Source: Buxus sempervirens (lineage: Eukaryota > Streptophyta > Magnoliopsida > Buxales > Buxaceae). Taken from it: DNA of 64,000 nucleotides. Below are positions 48,801-56,935 of the stretch, one piece after another. Location: positions 7,922,595 to 7,986,594 of the forward strand of contig OX387182.1 in NCBI GenBank assembly GCA_947561395.2, given 5' to 3'. Numbering within the stretch: the first letter of the stretch is position 1; each line of letters begins with the position of its first letter. The notes below the pieces were generated by a model. It saw nothing but the letters and a program-made list of their open reading frames with translations, had not been told where the DNA came from and ran no database searches. Position numbers and translations under genes: made by a program.

Positions 48801-49467
48801 CCTTCCCGTCATTCTTTGGTACCGGCACTATGTTCGCGAGCCACTCTGGGTACGTAGAGACTGCCAAAAATCCGGCTTGAAATTGTTTGACCACTTCGTC
48901 CTTGACCTTTAAGGTCCATTCAGGCTTCAATCTTCTCAGCTTCTGCTTAATCAGCTTAACCCCTTGCAAAATTGGCAACTTGTGCACCACCATGTCAGTG
49001 TCCAACCCCGGCATGTCCCGATATGACCAAGCGAACACATCTTTGTAATCTGCCAAGAATTGTGACATTTCATTTTTCTGCACATCAGACAAGCATGACC
49101 CGATTTTCACAATTTTTGGGTCCTCTTCGGTCCCAAGGTTTATGGATATGGTCTCCTCAATATTAGGTTGGACCCCCTTTTCATGACGTTCCAATTGGTA
49201 TTCAATTTCTTTTGGAACGTCTTCTTCTTCGACCTCGGTCTCTTCTTCGACCCCCATGAGATCAAAGTCGAGCTCAAGGTCGAAGTCATATTCAACCTGG
49301 TCCAATTCGGTCTGATTATATGGTTCATAAGTGGTGTGGACCTTTTTGAAAAAATTAAATTTTCTAGAAAAAATAGAAAAATCTTTTTGGGTTTTTTGTG
49401 GGCCTTCTAAACATAATTCCCCTGAAGACGAAGGCCCATTAGAACCTTCAGGGAAATGGCATTCCAC
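45880..49467 (-). CDS. pol of giant element: RT, RNase H, second RNase H, integrase
   Basis: An uninterrupted 1,195-aa frame. Reverse transcriptase is at about 190-360 with YVDDMIAKS. The first RNase H (LYLSVLETSMGCVLGQHD) is at about 470-590. A second, archaeal-type RNase H typical of the Tat lineage (MFFDGAANMNGNGIGAVL, YGDSSLIIFQ, ADALATLASM) is at about 620-760. The integrase zinc-binding segment (HVRRCHQCQ) and DDE core (GIDVIGM, IVSDNASN, ...MNGAVEAANKN) are at about 870-1070, followed by a GPYVVKKVLSGGA C-terminal region. It starts where gag-protease ends. Tat elements such as Ogre are known to join these parts by splicing. Confidence 0.9.
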   Translation of the reverse strand: MECHFPEGSNGPSSSGELCLEGPQKTQKDFSIFSRKFNFFKKVHTTYEPYNQTELDQVEYDFDLELDFDLMGVEEETEVEEEDVPKEIEYQLERHEKGVQPNIEETISINLGTEEDPKIVKIGSCLSDVQKNEMSQFLADYKDVFAWSYRDMPGLDTDMVVHKLPILQGVKLIKQKLRRLKPEWTLKVKDEVVKQFQAGFLAVSTYPEWLANIVPVPKNDGKVRMCVDYRNLNRASPKDDFPLPHIDILVDNTAVHSLFSFMDGFSGYNQIKMAKEDQEKTAFITPWGTFHYTVMPFGLKNAGATYQRAMTALFHDMIHKEMEVYVDDMIAKSCKEEDHLINLKKVFDRLRKYSLRLNPAKCVFGATSGKLLGFIVSRRGIEIDPANAKAIIEMPAPRTEKEVRGFLGRIQYISRFIAQLTAICEPIFKLLRKDNPTVWNEDCQQAFDTIKRYLLNPPVLMPPTPGRPLILYLSVLETSMGCVLGQHDETGRKERAIYYLSKKFTEYEAKYSPLEKTCCALVWATQRLRYYFLSHSTLLISRMDPLKYLFEKPALTGRTAKWQLLLSEFDLTYITQKAIKGQAIADHLAAHPLPEYQPLKTNFPDEVILYTEEEDSESSWQMFFDGAANMNGNGIGAVLVKPDGSHIPIAVKLRFQCTKNIAEYEACIIGLQAAMDHGVEEFDVYGDSSLIIFQTTGEWKTKDHKLIPYHQYLEEISTNFTRISFNYMPRAKNQFADALATLASMVSIPEGVDIRPLEIEVRDEPAYCLVLEGAPEEEAPWFQDIKNFLNNRSLPENATATEKRTIQRLAGQFLLSGGHVYKRSHNDILLRCVAKAESERLIETVHGGVCGPHMSGHMLAKKILRLGYYWTTMEHDCCIHVRRCHQCQIYADNKHAPPGELHNMTSPWPFSMWGIDVIGMISPKASNGHRFILVAIDYFTKWVEAASYANITSNHVMKFFKHNIICRYGLPSAIVSDNASNIKNKDMKKMCEQFQITHHKSAPYRPKMNGAVEAANKNIKKIIQKMVVSYKDWHEMLPLALHAYRTSIRTSTGATPYSLVYGMEAVLPVEVEIPSLQVLMEAELEEAEWVQSRHDQLNLIEEKRLKALCHGQLYQKRMARAYNKKVRPRTFQEGNLVLKKILPFLEDPRGKFKPNWEGPYVVKKVLSGGALILAEMDGSDFPEPINSDAVKRYFP

Positions 49468-52400
49468 TATTGGAGTTTTTTTTTGGAAGCCACGTTAGTT
49501 TGCCACACAGACGCTGCTTCAAAGGTAAGGGGAGTCTCCTCCCAATTGTTCAGTACAAAATTTTGGGGAGCAGGGGAAATAGGGAAAGCCTGCTCCTCAA
49601 GCCCAGCATCCGATGCCATCATCACCGGGTGGGTACTGCCCTTTTCTGCTACGGGGCCCAGTCCAGAAATGACCTTGTCTGGAATCTTTACTGTGGCCCA
49701 GTCAATGAATGGTAGTTCCATGTCTACCCCTGTCTTTTCGCCCTCAGTCATGGCGAAGAATGCACCAACATCCTCAGAAAAGTCCACCTGCTGCTCGGGC
49801 TGTGGTCCAGGCCCATCCACTGCTCCCAGTATTGGAGATGGGTTATAGGGTTGTAGGGCCGAAACAAAAGGCTTTTGAAATGGGTTAATGTTTCGGTATG
49901 GAGGCTTGGACTGGTCCATGGGAGGAGAAATTTGGATTATGTAGGAGGGTTTTGGAAAGTTCACCCTCAGATGCGGGAGTTTTCCTTTGCTTCTGCTCTC
50001 CCCTTCTTCATATTTCATTCTTCTCCAGCCTCTGGGCTTGAAGCCCAACCCTACCTTGGGGATCAGTTTCTTAGCCGTGATTGGCTCCACCATCCCCTGC
50101 AGATTGATCCCCAGGCCTTTCCCTGGGTGAAAGTGGTATTTCTCCATCACTTTCTTGACCATCTTTTCTGCAGTGGTCCCCTTTTCTTTCTTTTTCTCAC
50201 ACCCCCCAGGTATGTAATTTACCGCCTCAAATTGAAATGAGTGGAATGCAATCTTGTCGACAGTTAGGTCCACATTGATTAATGGTACATCAGGTGACAC
50301 AATGGGCGGCACCAAGTTTTCGGCTAGGACTGTTATCACCCTTTGCCCTCTTATGTATTTCACCCTCTGGTGGAGCGTGGATGGTATTGCCCTAGCCGAA
50401 TGTATCCACGGCCTTCCTAGGAGCAGATTGAATGCTGCGGGTATATCCATCACTTCAAATGTGATGTTAAAGATATTCGGCCCAATTGTGACCGGCAGTT
50501 CAATCTCCCCTAGGGAGTGGGTCTTGGAGCTATCGAAAGCCCTCACTATCCGCCCATTCCGTTTGATCCTTGACTGGTCCAGGCCCAGCTTGGTAAAAGT
50601 GATTAACGGGCAAACGTTTAACGCCGACCCGTTGTCAATTAAAACCCGTGCAACCATGCAGCCCTTACAAAGCACAGTGATGTGCAAAGGGTCCACATGA
50701 TAACACCCACCTGGGCTGATCTCACCCTCTGAGAAACTTATCACATTATGTGACAAGATTTGACCAACCATTTTACCAAGCTGGTCCGGATCAATAGTCT
50801 GGGATACGTGTGCACTCTGTAGCACCCTTAACAATGCATCCCTATGCTTTTCGGAATTCAGCAAAAGGCCCAGTATTGAAATCTGGGCCGGGACCTTGTT
50901 TAGCTGATCCACCAGATTGAATTCACTTTTCTTTATTATTTTTATGAGGTCTGCTGCCTCATTTTCTGCACCCTGGGGGGTGTCTTCTCCCACTTTGTTT
51001 TTTCCTTTCTGTTTTCTTTTTTCTTCATTTTCTTTTTTTTCTTTCTCCACTTCTGTCTCTTTTTCTTTCTCTTCACCCCCTGCACATCTCCCCGACCTCG
51101 TCATGAGGTTCACCTCCTCCTGGTTCGGGTTTCTAACCGCTGGAACCGTAGCCGTGATTCCCTCGCTGTAATTCCATGGTACAGCGGCCTCTGAATAGGC
51201 TAATTTAGGGATGTTAACCACTAGTGGCTGGAGTTTGGACCGGGATGTATGGGCCGGTTTAGGGATAGTATGGGCTGGCTGTACATTTACAACCAAGGGT
51301 TGAAGTTTGGATTTGGTGGGGACAGAAGAAGTGATGGAAGCAGTGGTGGGGTCAAGATTGATGACCAGTGGAGCCTTAGACGGCTTGGATGGGGAACAAG
51401 TGGGTGGACTGCAATTGAAGACCAATGGGGGTCTTGCAGTATTTATCTGGGCCATCAGAGAAGAGACCCGGTTTAAGGAGGAGCTTATGTCCTCAGCAGC
51501 AAGATTATTTTTTTGGGAGACCATGTTGATCTCCTCCTCTTCCTCTTCTTGGAAGAATCGGACCTGGACCGTGGTCCCCACGGGAGCTATGAGCTGTGAT
51601 GGGTCGAAGGCCCTTCTCATGGTGGATATGGCAGTGATGGAGTTGGATGGGCCTGCCCCATTGTGGTACGGCAGAGGGTTCTGCCCAATATCATTCCCAG
51701 ACTGGGCCGGTGCAGCAGTGTTGAACACTAAGGCCTTCTGGTCCAACAGGTCCTGGACCGCATGCTTCAATACCCAGCAGTTATCTGTAGTGTGCCCTAG
51801 TGCACCCATGTGGAAGTCACAGGTTTCTGCCGGATCAAAATTCCTCCCCTTAGTGGCATTCGGGTTGGGCTCTTTCAGAGTCAAGTATTCACCCTTTAGC
51901 AGGGTTGGCAATAGTTGGGAAAGAGATATTGGTAGAGGGGTGAAAACCCGGTTCTTTCTTGCTGCAAACCAGGCATCCCGCTCCTCCTTAGAAAAAGTCC
52001 TCCTTGTGTTAGCTGGCACAGAGGGAGGGAAGTTGACATTCAGCGGGGTCTGGTACGACTGCTGGGCCTGCTGGGCCTGTTGGGATGCCGAGATGTTCAC
52101 ATGAAGTGGCTTCTTGGCTGGAGGAGCCTGGACTAGGTTCACCTCCCCTTCTTTTCGGGCCCCTGTCTTTTTAAATCCGGCCCCTTTCTTTTGGGCCATG
52201 AAGGCCGAGGAATCAGACTGCCCAGTCAGAGTAGAGCAGTCTATCAGCCGTCCTGACCTGACCTCTTCTTCAATCCGGTCCGCTACCTGTACCAGGGCTG
52301 CAAAGTTGGTGGTGATCTGACCCACCAGATGGTTGTAAAAGGGCTGCCCCAGTGTGCCCATAAATGTTGAGATCATCTCCGGTTCCTGCATAGGTGGCCT

Positions 52401-53171
52401 GACTTGGGAGGCGGCCTCTCTCCATCTCTTGGCGTACTGCCGTACCGGTTCATCTTTCCCCTTGGTCATCCTCATCATGTCGTACCGGTCTGGCACGATC
52501 TCCGAGTTGAACTTGTACTGGTCCAAGAAAGCATCGGCCAAGTCCTTCCACCTTCTAATCCTTCCATGGTCCACTGTAGCGAACCACCGAAGGGCTGACC
52601 CGGTCAGACTCCTCTGGAAGAGCTGGATCAGTATGCCATCATCCCGGCCAAACTGGCACAGGGCCCCGCAGTATAATTTGAGATGGCTCAATGGGCAGCC
52701 CATGCCATCAAATTTATCGAAGTCTGGGCACCTGAACTTAGCCGGTAGACAGACGTCTGGGTACATGCACAGGTCTTCGAAGGTGGTGCCTGCATGGCTG
52801 CCTCCCCCCTTCACTTCCTTCAGCTCTGCCTGGATCCTCTCTATCCTGAGCAGCATTTTCTTTTCCATCTCATCCCTAGCCTTTTCTTTTTCCAGTTCTT
52901 TTTCAGATTCCGCTATATTTTCCCTGATCAGAATGGGTTCAGGGACTGGTTCAGAAATGGGCTCAGGCATGGGCTGAACCGGAGGCGAAATGTAGGCCTG
53001 AGGTGGTGGTGCCTGATGGGAGGTAGAGGCCTGGTTTTGGGCTTGGGCCTGTTGGGCCTGCGCCGCCAGTAAGTCGCCCAGCATTTTGGCCAGACCGGCC
53101 ACTTGCTCCTGCAGCTGAGTAAAGTCCTGAGCGGGGACAGTAGCTTGGGCTTGGTTCTCTTCAGTGTTCAT
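49467..53171 (-). CDS. gag-protease of giant element
   Basis: A frame of about 1,235 aa from the Met at 53171; the open frame extends to 53333. The order is a coiled N-terminus (QLQEQVAGLAKMLGDLL), a retrotransposon gag core (KFRCPDFDKFDGMG, LTGSALRWFATVD, VRQYAKRWREAASQV) at about 170-320, and a zinc-knuckle-like CDFHMGALGHTTDNC. An aspartic protease with LIDNGSALNV and FNLLLGRPWIHSA follows at about 880-1000, then a G-patch-like segment (KYHFHPGKGLGINLQG). Looks whole. Confidence 0.88.
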   Translation of the reverse strand: MNTEENQAQATVPAQDFTQLQEQVAGLAKMLGDLLAAQAQQAQAQNQASTSHQAPPPQAYISPPVQPMPEPISEPVPEPILIRENIAESEKELEKEKARDEMEKKMLLRIERIQAELKEVKGGGSHAGTTFEDLCMYPDVCLPAKFRCPDFDKFDGMGCPLSHLKLYCGALCQFGRDDGILIQLFQRSLTGSALRWFATVDHGRIRRWKDLADAFLDQYKFNSEIVPDRYDMMRMTKGKDEPVRQYAKRWREAASQVRPPMQEPEMISTFMGTLGQPFYNHLVGQITTNFAALVQVADRIEEEVRSGRLIDCSTLTGQSDSSAFMAQKKGAGFKKTGARKEGEVNLVQAPPAKKPLHVNISASQQAQQAQQSYQTPLNVNFPPSVPANTRRTFSKEERDAWFAARKNRVFTPLPISLSQLLPTLLKGEYLTLKEPNPNATKGRNFDPAETCDFHMGALGHTTDNCWVLKHAVQDLLDQKALVFNTAAPAQSGNDIGQNPLPYHNGAGPSNSITAISTMRRAFDPSQLIAPVGTTVQVRFFQEEEEEEINMVSQKNNLAAEDISSSLNRVSSLMAQINTARPPLVFNCSPPTCSPSKPSKAPLVINLDPTTASITSSVPTKSKLQPLVVNVQPAHTIPKPAHTSRSKLQPLVVNIPKLAYSEAAVPWNYSEGITATVPAVRNPNQEEVNLMTRSGRCAGGEEKEKETEVEKEKKENEEKRKQKGKNKVGEDTPQGAENEAADLIKIIKKSEFNLVDQLNKVPAQISILGLLLNSEKHRDALLRVLQSAHVSQTIDPDQLGKMVGQILSHNVISFSEGEISPGGCYHVDPLHITVLCKGCMVARVLIDNGSALNVCPLITFTKLGLDQSRIKRNGRIVRAFDSSKTHSLGEIELPVTIGPNIFNITFEVMDIPAAFNLLLGRPWIHSARAIPSTLHQRVKYIRGQRVITVLAENLVPPIVSPDVPLINVDLTVDKIAFHSFQFEAVNYIPGGCEKKKEKGTTAEKMVKKVMEKYHFHPGKGLGINLQGMVEPITAKKLIPKVGLGFKPRGWRRMKYEEGESRSKGKLPHLRVNFPKPSYIIQISPPMDQSKPPYRNINPFQKPFVSALQPYNPSPILGAVDGPGPQPEQQVDFSEDVGAFFAMTEGEKTGVDMELPFIDWATVKIPDKVISGLGPVAEKGSTHPVMMASDAGLEEQAFPISPAPQNFVLNNWEETPLTFEAASVWQTNVASKKKLQ

Positions 53172-53399
53172 GGCTCTTGCTTTGGATCTGGTCACGGGAG
53201 CAATGACTGCAAATAAGTGCACCTGGGTTGAATGTACCTGGGTACGAAAAACAAAGACACAAGTCAGCTTCCATTTAATTTGAAACACACCCCTACAAAT
53301 GTAGACAAATAGGTCAGGTGAACACCAGTCCACAATTTTTTGTTTTTTTTCTATATTGTTCCATTTTTTGTTTTGTTTTTTTTATTGTTGGAATATTTT

Positions 53400-54040
53400 A
53401 GGGCTTCCAAAGGTCCCAAAGAATGAGAAATGTCTAAAATTCAGAGGCTTTTAGACGGCCCAAAGGATACGTGTCTATAATTCAGAGGCTTATAGACGGC
53501 CCAAAAAAGTTGTGTCTAAAATTCAGAGGCTTTTAGACGGCCCAAAGGATTGTGTCTAAAATTCAGAGGCTTTTAGATGGCCCAAAGGATATATGTCTAT
53601 AATTCAGAGGCTTATAGACGGCCCAAAAAGGTTGTCTCTAAAATTCAGAGGCTTTTAGATGGCCCAAAAAGGTTGTCTAAAATTCAAAGGCTTTTAGATG
53701 GCCCAAAGGATATATGTCTATAATTCAGAGGCTTATAAACGGCCCAAAGGATATGTGTCTAAAATTCAGAGGCTTTTAGACGGCCCAAAAAAGTTGTGTC
53801 TAAAATTTAGAGGCTTTTAGACGGCCCAAAGAGATTGATGTTTGAAATTCAGAGGCTTTCAAACGGCCCAAAAAGGTTGTTTCTAAAATTCAGAGGCTTT
53901 TAGATGGCCCAAAAAGGTTTGTCTAAAATTCAGAGGCTTTTAGATGGCCCAAAAAGGATGTTTCTATAATTCAGAGGCTTATAGATGGCCCAAAGGAATT
54001 GATGTTTGAAATTCAGAGGCTTTCAAATGGCCCAAAAAAT
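53400..54040 (-). repeat. leader tandem array A: covarying hairpins, about 15 units
   Basis: About 41-base units, each with an 8-base stem, a constant loop ttcagaggc and a tail ggcccaaa (plus-strand sense). Stem classes: GTCTAAAA/TTTTAGAC, GTCTATAA/TTATAGAC, GTTTGAAA/TTTCAAAC. The arms agree within each unit in 14 of 15 units (inner positions). The array lies in the 5' leader between the primer-binding site and gag. Confidence 0.93.
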
Positions 54041-55100
54041 TGACTTTGAGTGGTACTCGTGACCAAACAAAGGTTTTTGGAATATTCTGAGGCTTCCAAA
54101 GGTCCTAAAAAGATTTGACTTTGAGTGGTTCTCGTGACCAAACAAAGGTTTTAGGAATATTCTGAGGCTTCCAAAGGTCCTAAAAAAGTTTTGACTTTGA
54201 GTGGTTCTCGTTACCAAACAAAGGTTCTTGGAATATTCTGAGGCTTCCAAATGTCCTAAAAAGATTTGACTTTGATTGATAAAAATAACCAACCAAGGTT
54301 TTCATGGAATATTCTAGGGCTTCCAAGCGTCCCACAAATGTTTTGATTTGATTGATAAAAATAACCAACCAAAGGTTTCTTGGAATATTCTAGGGCTTCC
54401 AAGTATCCCACAAATGTTTTGATTTGATTGATAAAAATAACCAACCAAAGGTTTTTTATGGAATATTCTAGGGCTTCCAAAGGTCCCAATTTTTGATTTG
54501 ATTTGATTGGTAAAAAGGAGACCAATCAAGGGTTCATGGAATATTCTAGGGCTTCCAGAGGTCCCATTTTTTTTTGACTTGATTGGTAAAAAGGAGACCA
54601 ATCAAGGGTTTTTTTATGGAATATTCTAGGGCTTCCAAGGGTCCCAATTTTTGATTTGATTTGATTGGTAAAAAGGAGACCAATCAAGGGTTCATGGAAT
54701 ATTCTAGGGCTTCCAAGTGTCCACAAATGTTTTGATTTGATTTGATTGGTAAAAAAGAGACCAATCAAGGGTTCATGGAATATTCTAGGGCTTCCAGAGG
54801 TTCCACTTTTTTTGACTTGATTGGTAAAAAGGAGACCAATCAAGGGTTTTTTATGGAATATTCTAGGGCTTCCAAGGGTCCCAATTTTTGATTTGATTTG
54901 ATTGGTAAAAAGGAGACCAATCAAGGGTTCATGGAATATTCTAGGGCTTCCAGAGGTCCCACTTTTTTTTGACTTGATTGGTAAAAAGGAGACCAATCAA
55001 TGGTTTTTTTTTATTTTTTTATGGAATATTCTAGGGCTTCCAAGGGTCCCAATTTTGATTTGATTGATAAAAATAACCAACCAAAGGTTTCTTGGAATAT
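54041..55100 (-). repeat. leader tandem array B: 75-80-base hairpin units, about 13
   Basis: Units have ggaatattctagggcttcc (a stem-loop related to array A) followed by gattggtaaaaaggagacc-type stems (CTTGATTGGT with ACCAATCAAG). Intermediate units (attctgaggcttccaaaggtcc, 54074-54250) link the two arrays. Open minus-strand frames here are reading-frame echoes of the repeat. Confidence 0.9.
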
Positions 55101-56915
55101 TATTTTTTTTCTTCAAATTTGCTGAATTTTCTTAGTTTTCAAGTTCCAAAGTTTGACTGACACATGTTTGAGTTGAGTTGGTGTCAAAAAATATGACACC
55201 TTGGTTTCCTCTTTGATTTTCAAACTTAGGTTAAACCCTGAAAGAATATTTTATTTTATTCTTTTTTTGTTTTTTCTTTTGTATTTTTTTTTGATTTTGT
55301 ATTTTTGGAACATTTCTTATGTTCTTTTCGGGGTGCCTAAGGATTATCCACAGTGTTTAGGCATTTTTATTCTGAAAATTTGGGCTGAAAAGCCAATTTG
55401 TGCATTTTTGAACATATCCGGTATAATATTCCGGATAAGAATATGCCTTATTGTATCCGGTTACCATAACCGGATTCACGCATATGCCTTTGTATCCGGA
55501 AATATATACCGGATATGAACAGAGTTGTTATTAACCGGCCTGAGTTACCGGTTATTGCCGAAATGGCCCTTTTTGACTCATTTTTTCACCCAATTAGTTT
55601 TTTTTTATTCCCAATTGATGTTCACCTTAATTTGACCTTCAAAACTTGCCCCAAATTAGGCTTGGACATCATACTTGCAAAATTCCCCAAATTTAGGAAA
55701 AGAACATGGCTTTACCTTGCCACCTTGTATTACCTTCATTCGATATGGTATTCACATTATACCTTGGCCTGTAAAACATGCAAACGGCCTTCCCACATTT
55801 ACACCCAATTCCCCAAACGCAATTGTGTGCTTTTAGCCGAAAACGTGTTTCTCCACCTTCAAGCGTATGGTTTTTGGGTTTTGGCTTAATTGGCAACTTA
55901 GAACTCAAGTCTAGTGATGCCCGGAATCGAATCACAGATCCCATTGTCATCACATCATTGACCCAAATTCTAAGGTAAATGTTTTCACTTTCGCTTTCCG
56001 AAGTCACGACCTCGGTGCGCCAAGCTACACACATTCATGGTTCAACTTCCTAATAGGTAATGGGTAGGCTGTGCAAATTGTTTCAAGTGCTCAAGTGCAA
56101 TTTTAAATTGTGGTAACATTCACAACGTCCCAGCCCCTTGCCACTCTTTTTCGTAGCCATGCATTCAATTTCAAGCCAAGGTACATATGACAAAAATAAT
56201 GAAGCTAAATACAAGCAAGCAAGCACCAAAGCCACTAAATATGCACAAAAAAATTACATGCCCAAAAAGTGTTATACAAAACATGTTATTTGTACAAACA
56301 ACAATTAAACCATGGAAGCATGCTTGAAACCCAAAAGCATTCCCAAAATTCCAGATTTTCATGTTCTTTTTCATGCTCAAAGTGTACCATTTCTACCCAA
56401 ATTGAAGCCTAAAATTTTAGCACTTACTTGGCATGGTTCAAAAGTGTTTCAATGAGGTAGAATATGCTTTAAAATCTCCAGAAATATGCACTAAAATTTT
56501 CAGATTTCTCATGCTCAAAAGTGCTTCCCTTATACCCCAAATTAATGCCTAAAAATTTAGCAACTACTTGACATGATACAAAAGTGTTTTAATGAGGGAA
56601 AACATGCTTGAAAACCATCCTAATGGCTACTGTATTTACAGGTTTTTGCTCAATGTTTTCATGCTCAAATCATGGTACTAAGAACCTCCAAACACAAGGC
56701 AAACAAAAAAACAAGTAGGCATGCACAACAAGGTAAGGCCCTAAACATGATCCTAAGCTTATCCAAGCATACACACATGCCTTTATCAATGTAAATTTAA
56801 AATCATCCCAATCAGATTTAGAATACACCAATATACACCATAAACAAAGCAAAATAGCAAGCATTCAAAAATGAGTAAAAGCATGAATATACACAAAATG
56901 GCTTAAATCCACAAG
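55101..56915 (-). other. 5' leader of giant element
   Basis: Untranslated leader between the tandem arrays and the primer-binding site. It has an ATCCGG palindrome cluster (55415-55553) and diverged repeats of a 'ctaaaattttagcac-tacttgacatg-tcaaaagtgtttcaatgagg' sentence (56400-56640). No extra ORF precedes gag. Confidence 0.6.
55415..55553. repeat. ATCCGG/CCGGAT palindromes in leader
   Basis: Units include tatccggtataatattccgg, tatccggttaccataaccgg and taaccggcctgagttaccgg. Same module as in the LTRs. Confidence 0.85.
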
Positions 56916-56933
56916 TCCCCAGTGGAGTCGCCA
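56916..56933 (-). other. tRNA primer-binding site
   Basis: On the minus strand TGGCGACTCCACTGGGGA begins two bases after the 5' LTR. TGG start and position are as expected. The TGGCGACTC type is known from Tat/Ogre elements, where it is attributed to tRNA-Arg. Confidence 0.8.
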
Positions 56934-56935
56934 GT

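Noticed and set aside
51307-52104. 265-aa plus-strand ORF and neighbours (49456-50700, 52354-52977)
   Set aside because: They are antisense shadows of the gag-protease frame with no recognisable domain.
53428-54040. CRISPR-like regular repeats
   Set aside because: Units are contiguous with no unique spacers and lie in a plant retroelement leader. They are tandem hairpins.
54023-54996. Minus-strand ORFs with repeating peptide (SPRIFHEPLIGLLFTNQ type)
   Set aside because: Reading-frame echoes of the non-coding tandem array; unit length varies and frames shift between units.
55515-55889. 124-aa plus-strand ORF in the leader
   Set aside because: Non-coding leader of the element on the antisense side; no domain or codon pattern.
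55101-56915. Search for an Ogre-type extra ORF before gag
   Set aside because: No sizeable minus-strand frame apart from repeat echoes was found between the primer site and gag, so I did not call the element a classic Ogre.
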